From assembly GCF_004118675.1 (NCBI RefSeq), contig NZ_SDHZ01000002.1:496001-560000 (forward strand): a DNA stretch of 64,000 nt, given 5' to 3'. Origin of the DNA: Filimonas effusa. GTDB lineage: Bacteria > Bacteroidota > Bacteroidia > Chitinophagales > Chitinophagaceae. The notes below the pieces were generated by a model that worked only from the letters and a program-made list of their open reading frames with translations, was not told the origin of the DNA and ran no database searches. The translations under genes were made by a program, and so were the position numbers. Shown piece by piece: positions 35,018 to 43,568 of the stretch (its first letter is position 1; every line of letters begins with the position of its first letter).

Positions 35018-36490
35018 TTATTTTTCAGCTTTTAGCAGTTCAATAACATACGACAACTCATCCACCAGTTTGCTTGGGCTACCGGAATAACCTTCAGAAG
35101 AATAACGCATGATGCCGTCTTTTAAAACCACTTTACGGGGAATAGCGGATGACTTGAAAAACGGAACGAACGTTTTGAATACGACATCCTGTTCGCCATT
35201 CTCCTTATTCACGGCATCGTGAAGCAGGTTAAAACGGAAGCCCTGTGATTTCACGTATCCAACAGATTTATTCTTATAGTCGCCATTTTGCATAGTGCCT
35301 ATTAAATAGATCCCAACTTCGCTGTCATTGGCGTATTTGTCGACCAGCATTTGCATACCAGGGAAAGCTGCGATGCAAGGTTTACACCAGGTAGCCCAGA
35401 AATCGATGACCACGATTTTGTTGCCCCATTCACTGGAACGCACCAGCTGCCCGTCTGCATTCTCCAGCGCAAAGGGTTTATATTCGTTGTTCGTAAGATG
35501 TTCTTTTACGTATGCTTCCATTGCCTTACGTTCATCATCCGACTTCAGAGAATTGATATAAGTGTCGTAGCCGTCAAGGTTCTTATGTTCTTCCTGGTAA
35601 ATGGTTTTCAGTTTATTGAACATTGCCGGCGTAACTGTATTAGCCTTCACTGTTTTTTCCAGGAAAGGTTTCATTTCTGCTTTTTGCCCGAGTTTCTCCA
35701 GTATGTTGAGGTATATTTCGTTTAACTCAGCAGATCCGTAAGTACCTTTCGCCGACAAGTGCCTATAATAGGTTTTCGCTTCTGCATATTTACCTAAAGT
35801 GTTCAGCAACTGAATATGATTAGACAATTCGTTGTCCAACTGCTGATCGGCATTTTCCTGTGCTTTTTCTGGCGTAAACACACCTGATTCCAGATAAGAA
35901 CCATCTTTTACTTTAGCGATGAGGTCTTTGATCACAGGAGTGCTTATGTTATAAAGAGAATCGTAGCTAACCATTTTGAACACGTAGGCGCGCATGATAT
36001 TCCAGCGGTAGAGCTCATTTTCGGTTTTGAAGTTGAGGTCTTTCACCATCGACAAAAATTTGTCGAATTGTTTGGTATCGAAGTAGGCTGCACCCAGTGT
36101 ACGATGCGTTGAATAATAAATGAATTCCTGGCGTGCGGGATTATTATTCCATTCTTTTAAAGGAAAAGCCTTCAGGAAGCTTTCGCAACGTGCGATCTGC
36201 TCTTCCGTTGTTCCTGGCCGCTGCGTGTGGGAAAAAGCTGCCATCCTGGCGAATGCGCCTTTAGGATCCTGTTTTATCAGCAACGCCTCGAGTTCTGCCG
36301 CTCTCTTCTCATCTTTCTTAACCCGATAGTATCGCACAAGCCCTTCCAGGTTTTCTTTCGAGATATCGTTTCTCTTTACCAGCTCTGCAGGATTTGCATC
36401 TTTATAGGCATCCTGGTTGAATTGGGCAAAGCCTGTTACTGCCAGGCCGAATAAGCATCCGGCCAGGAATCCAAATTTTCTAAGCATCAT
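35018..36490 (-). CDS. TlpA-family thioredoxin-fold protein with long helical N-terminal part (locus C)
   Basis: A 490-residue exported protein. The signal peptide is FGFLAGCLFGLAVTGFAQ. Residues of about 25-330 are helical with TPR-like character (AQENADQQLDNELSNHIQLL), and the C-terminal thioredoxin fold has Cys369/Cys372 (FWATWCKPCIAAFPGM). A KxxxxVVIDFW lead and the RKVVLKDGIM segment fit the TlpA/ResA group. It follows susD by 21 bases and abuts the S41 protease gene. The large helical domain makes it longer than ordinary TlpA proteins and may bind a partner or peptide. Confidence 0.88.
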   Translation of the reverse strand: MMLRKFGFLAGCLFGLAVTGFAQFNQDAYKDANPAELVKRNDISKENLEGLVRYYRVKKDEKRAAELEALLIKQDPKGAFARMAAFSHTQRPGTTEEQIARCESFLKAFPLKEWNNNPARQEFIYYSTHRTLGAAYFDTKQFDKFLSMVKDLNFKTENELYRWNIMRAYVFKMVSYDSLYNISTPVIKDLIAKVKDGSYLESGVFTPEKAQENADQQLDNELSNHIQLLNTLGKYAEAKTYYRHLSAKGTYGSAELNEIYLNILEKLGQKAEMKPFLEKTVKANTVTPAMFNKLKTIYQEEHKNLDGYDTYINSLKSDDERKAMEAYVKEHLTNNEYKPFALENADGQLVRSSEWGNKIVVIDFWATWCKPCIAAFPGMQMLVDKYANDSEVGIYLIGTMQNGDYKNKSVGYVKSQGFRFNLLHDAVNKENGEQDVVFKTFVPFFKSSAIPRKVVLKDGIMRYSSEGYSGSPSKLVDELSYVIELLKAEK

Positions 36491-36511
36491 ATATCTAAGC
36501 TTTAATTGGTG

Positions 36512-37879
36512 TTATCTTTCGTTCTGCTGTATTTCGGGATTGAATAAAATATATTTATCTCCAATAGGGAATGTGTAACGGTTACTACCAGGTTCGAGCG
36601 TATAGGTTACGTTATTGAACGTTCTAGTAACGGTAGTCACCAGGGAGGTATTGTTATCTTTACTATACCTTCTCTGATCGAACCAACGGAAACCACGTCC
36701 GAAGAATTCTCTCTGGCGCTCTTCACATACTTTTACCAGGGCATCTGCGGCGTTTGCTGCTGTAAGCGCCGTATAATCGGCAGTGCTGAAGCGTTTCTGG
36801 CGAAGGCTGTTTACGAGAGACATAGCTCCGGAAGCATCTCCTGCTCTTGCAGCAGCCTCTGCTTTAATGAGCATCATTTCCGGCACATCGGGTCCGATGA
36901 GGATACCTTCGTTGGTAACCCTATAACCCCAATAAGCGCGGCCGGTGAAAGATGCAGAGAAAGAACCTGAAAAAGAGTTGCCGGGTTTTGTAAAGAACTG
37001 GTAGCGCAGATCTTTGGTACCCAGTGTTTGCAACAGTTTATCACTAAGCGACATAGCAGTGTAGCTGCCGGTAACCAGTTTAGAAAGCATGATCTCCGGA
37101 TTAACCAATCGCAGCGGATAGGATTGCCCACCTGTAACATAGCTATTCAGGTCGAGCAAAGTGTTCTGCAATTTGAGGGCGCTGTCGGCATATGCACCTG
37201 CTTTAACAAAATCGCGGGTATTCAGGTAAGTACGTGCCAGTAATGCGTAGGCAGACACTTTAGCCGGCCTTACATTGAAATCGGGAGTGGCAGGCAGCAT
37301 GGAAACTGAAGCCAGAAGATCGCCTGTGATCTGGTCATACACCCGTTGTACAGAAGCCCTAGTTAGGTTTGCATACAGATCGGGTGTGAGTAGCAAAGGC
37401 ACGCCGAGGTCGGAGGAAGCGGTACCTGCGTCATATTGTTTGGCATAGATGTTTACCAGGTTGAGATAAGCATAGGCTCTGTGAACCAATGCTTCGCCAT
37501 AGATCTGGTATTTATCTTTGTCGGTACCGTTTTCGCTTGACAATACCCCACCCAGGATTTCATTACAGGTGTAGATGATCTTGTAGTTACGATCCCAGTC
37601 GGCATCACTCTGTGCTTCTGTATAATATTTAGCGGCCCAGGTATAGGTATTACGCTGGTAATCGAGCATGCCGTTGACCCTGGTTACATCGGTAATGCTA
37701 AGATCATCGCCAGAGAAGAGGCATAAGCCGTAACCATATTCCAGCGTGCTGTTATCATTCATGACATACCGGAAATCGGCGGTAGTTTTTAAAGTCTTCT
37801 TGCCGATCTGATCGATCTCAACATACTTGCGGCAGGAAGCGAAGGCGATCAATATTAAAAAGCAGAAATATTTTTTCAT
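36512..37879 (-). CDS. SusD/RagB-family surface lipoprotein (locus C)
   Basis: A 455-residue SusD homologue with a short lipoprotein signal (MKKYFCFLILIAFASCRKYV). Helical SusD features are YQIYGEALVHRAYAYLNLVN, VPLLLTPDLYANLTRASVQR, and the C-terminal VCEERQREFFGRGFRWFDQR. In the SusD set of this window it resembles the locus D protein (shared HRAYAYLNLVNIYAKQYD and FDHFLLVNMYAKQYD region). This subtype often accompanies SusC proteins with the ISKER motif. It starts 9 bases after the susC stop. Confidence 0.92.
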   Translation of the reverse strand: MKKYFCFLILIAFASCRKYVEIDQIGKKTLKTTADFRYVMNDNSTLEYGYGLCLFSGDDLSITDVTRVNGMLDYQRNTYTWAAKYYTEAQSDADWDRNYKIIYTCNEILGGVLSSENGTDKDKYQIYGEALVHRAYAYLNLVNIYAKQYDAGTASSDLGVPLLLTPDLYANLTRASVQRVYDQITGDLLASVSMLPATPDFNVRPAKVSAYALLARTYLNTRDFVKAGAYADSALKLQNTLLDLNSYVTGGQSYPLRLVNPEIMLSKLVTGSYTAMSLSDKLLQTLGTKDLRYQFFTKPGNSFSGSFSASFTGRAYWGYRVTNEGILIGPDVPEMMLIKAEAAARAGDASGAMSLVNSLRQKRFSTADYTALTAANAADALVKVCEERQREFFGRGFRWFDQRRYSKDNNTSLVTTVTRTFNNVTYTLEPGSNRYTFPIGDKYILFNPEIQQNER

Positions 37880-37888
37880 ACAATAAGA

Positions 37889-40800
37889 TTAAAAAGATGC
37901 ATTTAAACCAAAAACGAAATTGGTGGCAGGTGGCAGGGCTGAGTAGTTACCCGTGCTGAGGTATTCAGGGTCCAGTCCTTTTTTATTAGCCGTCCATATC
38001 AAGCCCAGGTTTCTTGCGCTCGCGTTAACAGAAAGAGATTTGAAAGCATTGCGAGGCAACAAGCGTTCGGGGAATGAATATGATAAAGAAACCTGCTGCA
38101 GCCTTATATTATCAGCTTTTTCGACCATTATATCGGAATAGCGGTACCTGTTTAAGCTATTGAAAGTAATATTGGAAAGGCCAGGGACATTGGTTTTCGC
38201 TTCATCGCCGGGATTTTTCCAGCGATCAGCAATATCTTTGAGGCGGCCGAGTACACCTGTATATCCTGTATAGGTAGGGTAGTTATCGACAGATGGCCTA
38301 AAGAATGAATGACCGAAGTAGTAGCTTATACGAACACCGAGTTCAAATGATTTATAGCGAACAGAGTTAAAATAGCCGCCATAATAAGGCGCTACGGACA
38401 CGCCTACATTTTGCAGGTCATCGCGGGTAAAAGTGGATGGCAGACCTGAGGTACTCTTGATGATGTTTTTGTTTTTGTCATAAATCTGCGTTTGCCCTGT
38501 GGCATCTAGTCCTGCCCATTTATAAGCAAACAGCGATCCCATAGGCATTCCGTCGAGTGGCTGCGAACTTGAAGGGACCAGTGTTGATGAGTTATTTACA
38601 AATCTCGAGTCAGTAACCTTGTTGGTACCATAGGAGAAGTTAAGCGTAGAACTCCAGCTCCAGTCTTTTTTACGGATGATTTCGCCGGTGATGCCGAATT
38701 CGAGGCCATGGCTCCTAAGGTTACCAGAGTTAAAGTATACGTTGCTCCAGCCATAGGTGGCGTTGTAAGGTAAACTAACGGCAATGCCATTAGACCATTT
38801 CTTATAAATATCGAAAGTACCCTTGATCCTGCTATTCAATATAGCGAAGTTGATGCCTGCATTCAAGGTTTTAGTCAATTCCCAGCCCAGCTGCTGGTTA
38901 GCAGGGCTTTGAATAGAGCCATAGGGTTGCTGTGTTCTGGAATCGACACCGAAAATCGCAATGATCGGGATATTGTTTCCTGCCAGCGGAACAGCACCTG
39001 CTGTACCTAAGGAGAGGCGCACGCTAAGGTCGTTAAGCAATTTAACGTCGCGCATAAAATTCTCTTTCAGGGCGTTCCAGCGGAAGCCTGCAGACCAAAA
39101 AGGTTTTGCTCTTTTTGAGCGTTCCAATCCAAAGAAAGTATTATCGTCGAAACGCGCACTTCCTGTGAAGATATATTTGTCTTTATAGATGTAAGAGAAA
39201 TTACCGAGGTAAGAAAGATAGCGGCTTTTATTTTCGGTGATACCTGACACCGGGTTTCCAATTTGTTCGGTCCAACCCCACATTGTCATAGTTGCTACTG
39301 TAGGATTGACAGTACCTGCGGTATTGGTAGCGGGGTCGTAGCCATACCTTGTAGTACCATAACCTTTGCTGTAGGTTTCCCTAACTTCAGCGGCCGCGAG
39401 CGCTACCACCTGGTGATCGCCTTTGAATCTTTTATTAAAGTTCAATTGTGCGCGACCATTGTAATCGTAGCCATTAGATTCATTCATTGTATAGATGGCA
39501 CCAACGGGAATTCCGTAAGCCAATTTATTATTGGTACCTACCGAAGTAAAATAGTTAATCCTTCTGCGGGTGTCGTAACTATTCAGGTCACCGATAGTAG
39601 ACAGGTTCTGTGAATAGTTTTGAAAACTCCCGGCGATTTCTGCGTTTAACCATTCTGTGACTTTGTAGGTGAACCCAGTATTGAGTCTTATCCTATTTTC
39701 TTTACCTGTAGGGATGGTATAATTCAATTCATCGAGCGCACTGTAAGTAAAGGGCAGGTAGCCTTTGGCTACGTAACCTGCTGTAAGTTCGGGGCGCATC
39801 AGGATTTCTCTCTTAATAGAGTTGCCGCTTTCATCTACGAGCAAATCATAAGGGCGCAGGCCAGAGGTAAGCGCACTTAACGCATTGGCTGTTGCATCGT
39901 TTGACTTAGAAACAGCATACTGATAGTTGATACCGGTTCTGAACGTGAGTTTATTCTTAATTAGGTCTGAAGTAAAGTTGGCAGTAAAGTTGGCACTTTT
40001 TGCGCTATTATTTTTAAACACCGGCTTATCGTTGGTATAGCCGGCAGAAATATAGTAAGTGTTATTGTCGCCGCCGCCGGATACAGAGAGGTTATATTGC
40101 TGGGCAACTGCGTTCTGCATCATATAATCTTTCACCTGTTGTTTGGAATCGTAGCTGGCGAGCCTAGCCAGTTGTGCATCACGTTCGGCAAGAGAAATGG
40201 TACCTCTTTTATATTTATACATCCATTCTGAAGCTTCACTATTATTGGGAGTATATACGCTAGGGGTACCAAAAGCCAAAGGATCTGTAATAAAAGATTT
40301 ATCTACCAGTTCCTGTTCCAGGTCGATGTATTGTGCTGAAGACATCCAATTCAGTTTATTGAGATCGGCTGGTCTTGACACGCCTATATTGGTGGAAAAG
40401 GATACAGAAGCTTTGTTCTTTCTCCCTTTTTTGGTTTCAATAACAATTACCCCATTCGCGCCTTTTGACCCCCAGATAGAGGTAGCGGAGGCATCTTTCA
40501 GGAAGGTGATTGTTTCGATATCATTAGGGTTGATATAGCTTAATAATGCGTTATTAGTAGATACGGAGCTCTGGATTTTGGTTAAAGACTGCACGTCGCC
40601 AACGGGGATCTGCGGGAAGCCATCTATTACTACCAGCGGTTCGGACCCCACCGTAGTAAAACCGTTGATGGTTCTTATCTGTAATTTATTATTACGTGCG
40701 TCGACCTTGAGGCCAGGTACGAGGCCTTCGAGCCTGGGAACGACGCCGATAGTAGGTGTTTCCTGCATTTCTTTGGCAGTGACCTGTCCAAATGCGCCAG

Positions 40801-41512
40801 CTGCCCTTTCTTTACTAATGGTACCGTAACCATAGTTGAGGTTACCGACACTGATATCTTCGAGGGCGTAGATTTTGGCTTTTGTTACCAGGGTAATTTC
40901 GGAGCGTCCTTTCAAAGGCACTTCCCTTGTTTCAATGTTAATAGCGCTAATGATAAGCGTAGCTTCCGTTGAAATATTTTTCAGTGTAAACTCCCCCTGA
41001 TCATTGGTAAAAGTTTGCATCATGGTACCTTTCACGACAACGCTGGCACCGGCAACAGGTTTTCCCGATTCGTCGGTCACCTTACCCTTGATCACATCCG
41101 GTGGCGCCAGCATTGTTGTTAAACTTGCGGACAAGCCAGCCGCGGAGCGTTGCTGCACGACGATGAATTTGTCGGATAACTGGTAAGTAAAGGGCTGATC
41201 TTTAAAGATCTCCTTCAACACCTGCTGTAAAGCTGCTCCTTTGAATGAAGCGGTGATCTTTCCAGCTTTTTCCATTTGCACGCGTGAAAAAACAAACGTG
41301 AAACCTGTTTGCTTTTCCACTTCCTTAAACACTTCGCCCAGCGATGTGTTTTTGAAACTGGCAGTCATTGTTTGACCAATGCTGCGGGCCCCCACCTGTA
41401 ATGAGGCGATAAAGACCAACAGAAAAGTAAGTTTCGTCATACGAACAATTTGGGTACTAAACATTCTTTGTCCCGGGCACAACGGGACTTTGCCATGCGC
41501 AGTCAATTGCAT
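37889..41512 (-). CDS. SusC/RagA-family TonB-dependent receptor with STN domain (locus C)
   Basis: A 1207-residue receptor. It begins MQLTAHGKVPL, 24 residues ahead of the signal peptide (MTKLTFLLVFIASLQVGARS); the alternative start is 41440. Domains in order are STN (about 50-110, TSLGEVFKEVEKQTGFTFVF), carboxypeptidase-D regulatory-like, a plug with YGTISKERAAGAFGQV and ETITFLKDASATSIWGSKGA, and the barrel ending VFGLNASF. The ISKER sequence is shared with the locus D receptor and defines a subtype seen beside proteases. It should work with the SusD downstream and signal through its STN domain to the FecR at 41649. Confidence 0.93.
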   Translation of the reverse strand: MQLTAHGKVPLCPGQRMFSTQIVRMTKLTFLLVFIASLQVGARSIGQTMTASFKNTSLGEVFKEVEKQTGFTFVFSRVQMEKAGKITASFKGAALQQVLKEIFKDQPFTYQLSDKFIVVQQRSAAGLSASLTTMLAPPDVIKGKVTDESGKPVAGASVVVKGTMMQTFTNDQGEFTLKNISTEATLIISAINIETREVPLKGRSEITLVTKAKIYALEDISVGNLNYGYGTISKERAAGAFGQVTAKEMQETPTIGVVPRLEGLVPGLKVDARNNKLQIRTINGFTTVGSEPLVVIDGFPQIPVGDVQSLTKIQSSVSTNNALLSYINPNDIETITFLKDASATSIWGSKGANGVIVIETKKGRKNKASVSFSTNIGVSRPADLNKLNWMSSAQYIDLEQELVDKSFITDPLAFGTPSVYTPNNSEASEWMYKYKRGTISLAERDAQLARLASYDSKQQVKDYMMQNAVAQQYNLSVSGGGDNNTYYISAGYTNDKPVFKNNSAKSANFTANFTSDLIKNKLTFRTGINYQYAVSKSNDATANALSALTSGLRPYDLLVDESGNSIKREILMRPELTAGYVAKGYLPFTYSALDELNYTIPTGKENRIRLNTGFTYKVTEWLNAEIAGSFQNYSQNLSTIGDLNSYDTRRRINYFTSVGTNNKLAYGIPVGAIYTMNESNGYDYNGRAQLNFNKRFKGDHQVVALAAAEVRETYSKGYGTTRYGYDPATNTAGTVNPTVATMTMWGWTEQIGNPVSGITENKSRYLSYLGNFSYIYKDKYIFTGSARFDDNTFFGLERSKRAKPFWSAGFRWNALKENFMRDVKLLNDLSVRLSLGTAGAVPLAGNNIPIIAIFGVDSRTQQPYGSIQSPANQQLGWELTKTLNAGINFAILNSRIKGTFDIYKKWSNGIAVSLPYNATYGWSNVYFNSGNLRSHGLEFGITGEIIRKKDWSWSSTLNFSYGTNKVTDSRFVNNSSTLVPSSSQPLDGMPMGSLFAYKWAGLDATGQTQIYDKNKNIIKSTSGLPSTFTRDDLQNVGVSVAPYYGGYFNSVRYKSFELGVRISYYFGHSFFRPSVDNYPTYTGYTGVLGRLKDIADRWKNPGDEAKTNVPGLSNITFNSLNRYRYSDIMVEKADNIRLQQVSLSYSFPERLLPRNAFKSLSVNASARNLGLIWTANKKGLDPEYLSTGNYSALPPATNFVFGLNASF

Positions 41513-41519
41513 AGTTTTG
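41489..41519 (+). promoter_or_regulatory. Consensus Bacteroidota promoter, antisense to susC (locus C)
   Basis: TTTG (41489-41492), a 19-base spacer, and TAGTTTTG (41512-41519) match the -33 TTTG / -7 TAnnTTTG consensus and its spacing exactly. It points to the right, against susC, and its -7 box begins at the first base of the susC start codon. Confidence 0.5.
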
Positions 41520-41525
41520 TCTTGT

Positions 41526-41628
41526 AGGGGTTAAACAATAAGCATTCTGATCCTTGGCGGACAGTGTTTGGTTTGTTGCAAGACCTTCTATCAGATCGCT
41601 CCGGGTACCAGCCGGGGCGATTTCATTT
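41526..41628 (+). ncRNA. Possible antisense RNA opposite the susC leader (locus C)
   Basis: About 100 nt from the antisense consensus promoter at 41489-41519 to the hairpin ending in TTTCATTT near 41628. The place, size and direction match known Bacteroides antisense sRNAs between anti-sigma and susC genes. No expression evidence is available, so this is a prediction. Confidence 0.4.
41595..41628 (+). terminator. Plus-strand hairpin with T-rich tail in the fecR-susC gap (locus C)
   Basis: ATCGCTCCGG (41595-41604) pairs with CCGGGGCGAT (41612-41621) with one wobble and a 7-base loop, followed by TTTCATTT. The tail is on the strand opposite to both flanking genes, as in locus B. Stem sequence and position also resemble the locus B hairpin. 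Confidence 0.5.
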
Positions 41629-41648
41629 CAGGCTTACGCTCTTTATAT

Positions 41649-42815
41649 TTATTTTTTAACAATAATCTTTTTGCCCTCTATCTCGAAATGGACGAGTCTG
41701 GTCATTTCAAGCAGTTTCAATACTTCCGAAACCGGAAGATTGTCGGGCAGCCTGGCGGTAAAGTCATAGGAAGGAGCGTCGGCCTCGAATACGACATCTA
41801 CGTCGTACCAACGGCTGATCTGGCGCATAATACTTTTGAGATCGGTTGATTCGAAATACAGTTTACCGTCTTTCCAGGCCATTGTTTGCTGAATATTCGC
41901 ATGCGTTACGGCAAATTCAGCGGCTTGTTCTCCGGGATGCAGTATTACCGATCTTTTGCCATCGGAAACCTGTACACTGCCCTCAAGAAGGGTGGTGGTA
42001 ACAGCAGGTTCATCGGCATAGGTATTTACGTTAAAACGGGTACCAAGGACGTTAATATCCTGGCCCTGTGCTTTTACAATAAAAGGTTTATTCTTATCAG
42101 AAACGATTTCGAAATAGACTTCTCCTGTTACTTCCACTTTACGCTGGCTGCCTGTAAAGGCGGCGGGGAATCGAATGGAGGACTGTGCGTTCAGCCATAC
42201 ACCTGAGCCATCGGGCAGGGTCATTCTGAACTTACGGGCGCGTGGTGTAGACAAAGTGTTATAGGATACAGAAGCGCTGTTGAGCGCGGCCGACTTATAA
42301 CTAAGACTGCCTTCTCCTGTTTTGGTAATAGAAGCACCCTGGGAGTTACTGATTTCACCGGTTACTGAATCGAGCAATACGGTTTTACCATCAGCCAGGG
42401 TTAATAAAGCGCCGGCGTGTCCGGCGGGGACATCCGACTTATAATGGATTTCAGCCAGTTTCGTGGTTGCCGGTTTATTGACCAGGAACCAGGTTCCTGT
42501 TGCTGCGGCAGCCAATACTGCTGCAACAGCCCACCATTTCCTTCTCAGGAAGTGCACGCGATGTACCGGCGCTATCGCGCGTTTGCCGGGCTGCGATAAG
42601 ATTTCCAACCTCCGGCGTTCGAGATTTGCGATGCGTTCCGGAGAAAGCATTTCGGCTGTTACGGGGGCGGCCATGCGATCGGATAATAATGCTATGGCAA
42701 CGTCGCAGTTACCCGGTTCGTCGAGCCATTCCATCAACCAGCCGGCCTCTTCAGGAGCACATTGTCCTTTTCCCAGTTTCTCCAGTAAATCTTTAACGTC
42801 AACAGGCTGTTCCAA
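41649..42815 (-). CDS. FecR-family anti-sigma factor (locus C)
   Basis: A 388-residue single-pass regulator. It has the N-terminal helical part with CAPEEAGWLMEWLDEPGN, a membrane segment at about residues 92-111 (KWWAVAAVLAAAATGTWFLV), the FecR domain with TPRARKFRMTLPDGSGVWLN and GEVYFEIVSDKNKPFIV, and the C-terminal DUF4974 domain (TDLKSIMRQISRWYDVDVVF). It receives the signal from the STN domain of the locus C SusC and controls the sigma factor at 42874-43461. The spacing to that gene is 58 bases. Confidence 0.92.
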   Translation of the reverse strand: MEQPVDVKDLLEKLGKGQCAPEEAGWLMEWLDEPGNCDVAIALLSDRMAAPVTAEMLSPERIANLERRRLEILSQPGKRAIAPVHRVHFLRRKWWAVAAVLAAAATGTWFLVNKPATTKLAEIHYKSDVPAGHAGALLTLADGKTVLLDSVTGEISNSQGASITKTGEGSLSYKSAALNSASVSYNTLSTPRARKFRMTLPDGSGVWLNAQSSIRFPAAFTGSQRKVEVTGEVYFEIVSDKNKPFIVKAQGQDINVLGTRFNVNTYADEPAVTTTLLEGSVQVSDGKRSVILHPGEQAAEFAVTHANIQQTMAWKDGKLYFESTDLKSIMRQISRWYDVDVVFEADAPSYDFTARLPDNLPVSEVLKLLEMTRLVHFEIEGKKIIVKK

Positions 42816-42873
42816 AAGCAGCGTTTTTTTTCAAGACGGAACAGAAATTAAAATAGGGGGGGGATAAAAGCAA

Positions 42874-43461
42874 TTATTTTTTCATTATCATCCAAAAAAG
42901 TAGTGCCATGGACTTATCAGCATTGGAAATCAGGTAATTACGAACGAGTTGATTTGCTTTTACCAAGTATTCTTTTACGGTATTGGGCGATATGCCCATC
43001 ATTTCGGCTGCTTCTTTATAAGAATGGCCCTGCGTTTTACAGAGCAGATACACTTTTTGCTGCTGTGGGGTGAGGGTATCCATGGCTTTCTGCAACAACT
43101 GTTCGCTTTCGCGGTAGTGCAGCGCTTCTTCGATATGAGAGTAGTGTTCAATGGCCAGTGCAGTAAAGCGTGCTTCCATGGCCTTATTTGATTTTATACT
43201 GCGAAAAAAATCATAGACCTTATTGGCCGACATACGATAGATATAACCTGCCAGGCTCTTGTCTATTTGTATATCATCCCATTTCGACCAAAGGTGAGCG
43301 AATACCTCCTGGACAATTTCTTCCGCCGCATCGGGATCTTTGACCATTTTAAGCACATTCAGAAAGATCTGCTGGCTTAGCTGATTATAGATATCAGTGA
43401 ACGACCTTTCAGCTTCTCCCCGCTCCCATATTTCGCCCCGCGATTGCTCATGTATACTCAT
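42874..43461 (-). CDS. ECF-family RNA polymerase sigma factor (locus C)
   Basis: A 195-residue ECF sigma factor. ATG 43461 (MSIHEQSRGE) follows an in-frame TTG that is less likely to start translation. Region 2 is about residues 18-80 (YNQLSQQIFLNVLKMVKDPD, then AAEEIVQEVFAHLW) and region 4 about 125-175 (LTPQQQKVYLLCKTQGHSYK, then EAAEMMGISPNTVKEYLV). It ends in a short hydrophobic tail (MALLFWMIMKK). Its leader overlaps a 100-bp inverted repeat with a small ORF (43465-43564), which could control its translation. Confidence 0.92.
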   Translation of the reverse strand: MSIHEQSRGEIWERGEAERSFTDIYNQLSQQIFLNVLKMVKDPDAAEEIVQEVFAHLWSKWDDIQIDKSLAGYIYRMSANKVYDFFRSIKSNKAMEARFTALAIEHYSHIEEALHYRESEQLLQKAMDTLTPQQQKVYLLCKTQGHSYKEAAEMMGISPNTVKEYLVKANQLVRNYLISNADKSMALLFWMIMKK

Positions 43462-43464
43462 CAA

Positions 43465-43564
43465 AGGAGAAGTTATTGGCTGTTGTTAAAAGGCTAAATT
43501 ACGAAACCTGCTGTACCCGTTGGGCAAACTTAAGCGCCTTTTAACAACAGCCATGTGTTCTCCT
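43465..43564. repeat. 100-bp inverted-repeat element before the locus C sigma gene
   Basis: A perfect 17-bp inverted repeat joins 43478-43494 and 43536-43552 (GGCTGTTGTTAAAAGGC and its complement). Outside it AGGAGAA (43465-43471) pairs with TTCTCCT (43558-43564) across short 6- and 5-base gaps. The inner region is 41 bases. The element fills the gap between the oxidoreductase stop (43569) and the sigma start (43461). On the minus-strand mRNA it would form a long stem-loop ending three bases before the sigma ATG. A MITE-like insertion is the alternative. Confidence 0.75.
43486..43554 (-). CDS. Possible 22-codon leader ORF inside the inverted repeat
   Basis: A short frame starting MAVVKRRLSLPNGYS on the minus strand, 15 bases after the oxidoreductase stop, with AGGAGAA seven bases before its ATG and a TAA stop at 43486. 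The peptide would be basic. Its upstream AGGAGAA can pair with the TTCTCCT just before the sigma start. It might be a leader peptide coupling translation to folding of the element, or may be a chance frame. Bacteroidota do not depend on Shine-Dalgarno sites, which weakens that clue. Confidence 0.3.
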   Translation of the reverse strand: MAVVKRRLSLPNGYSRFRNLAF

Positions 43565-43568
43565 GCTT

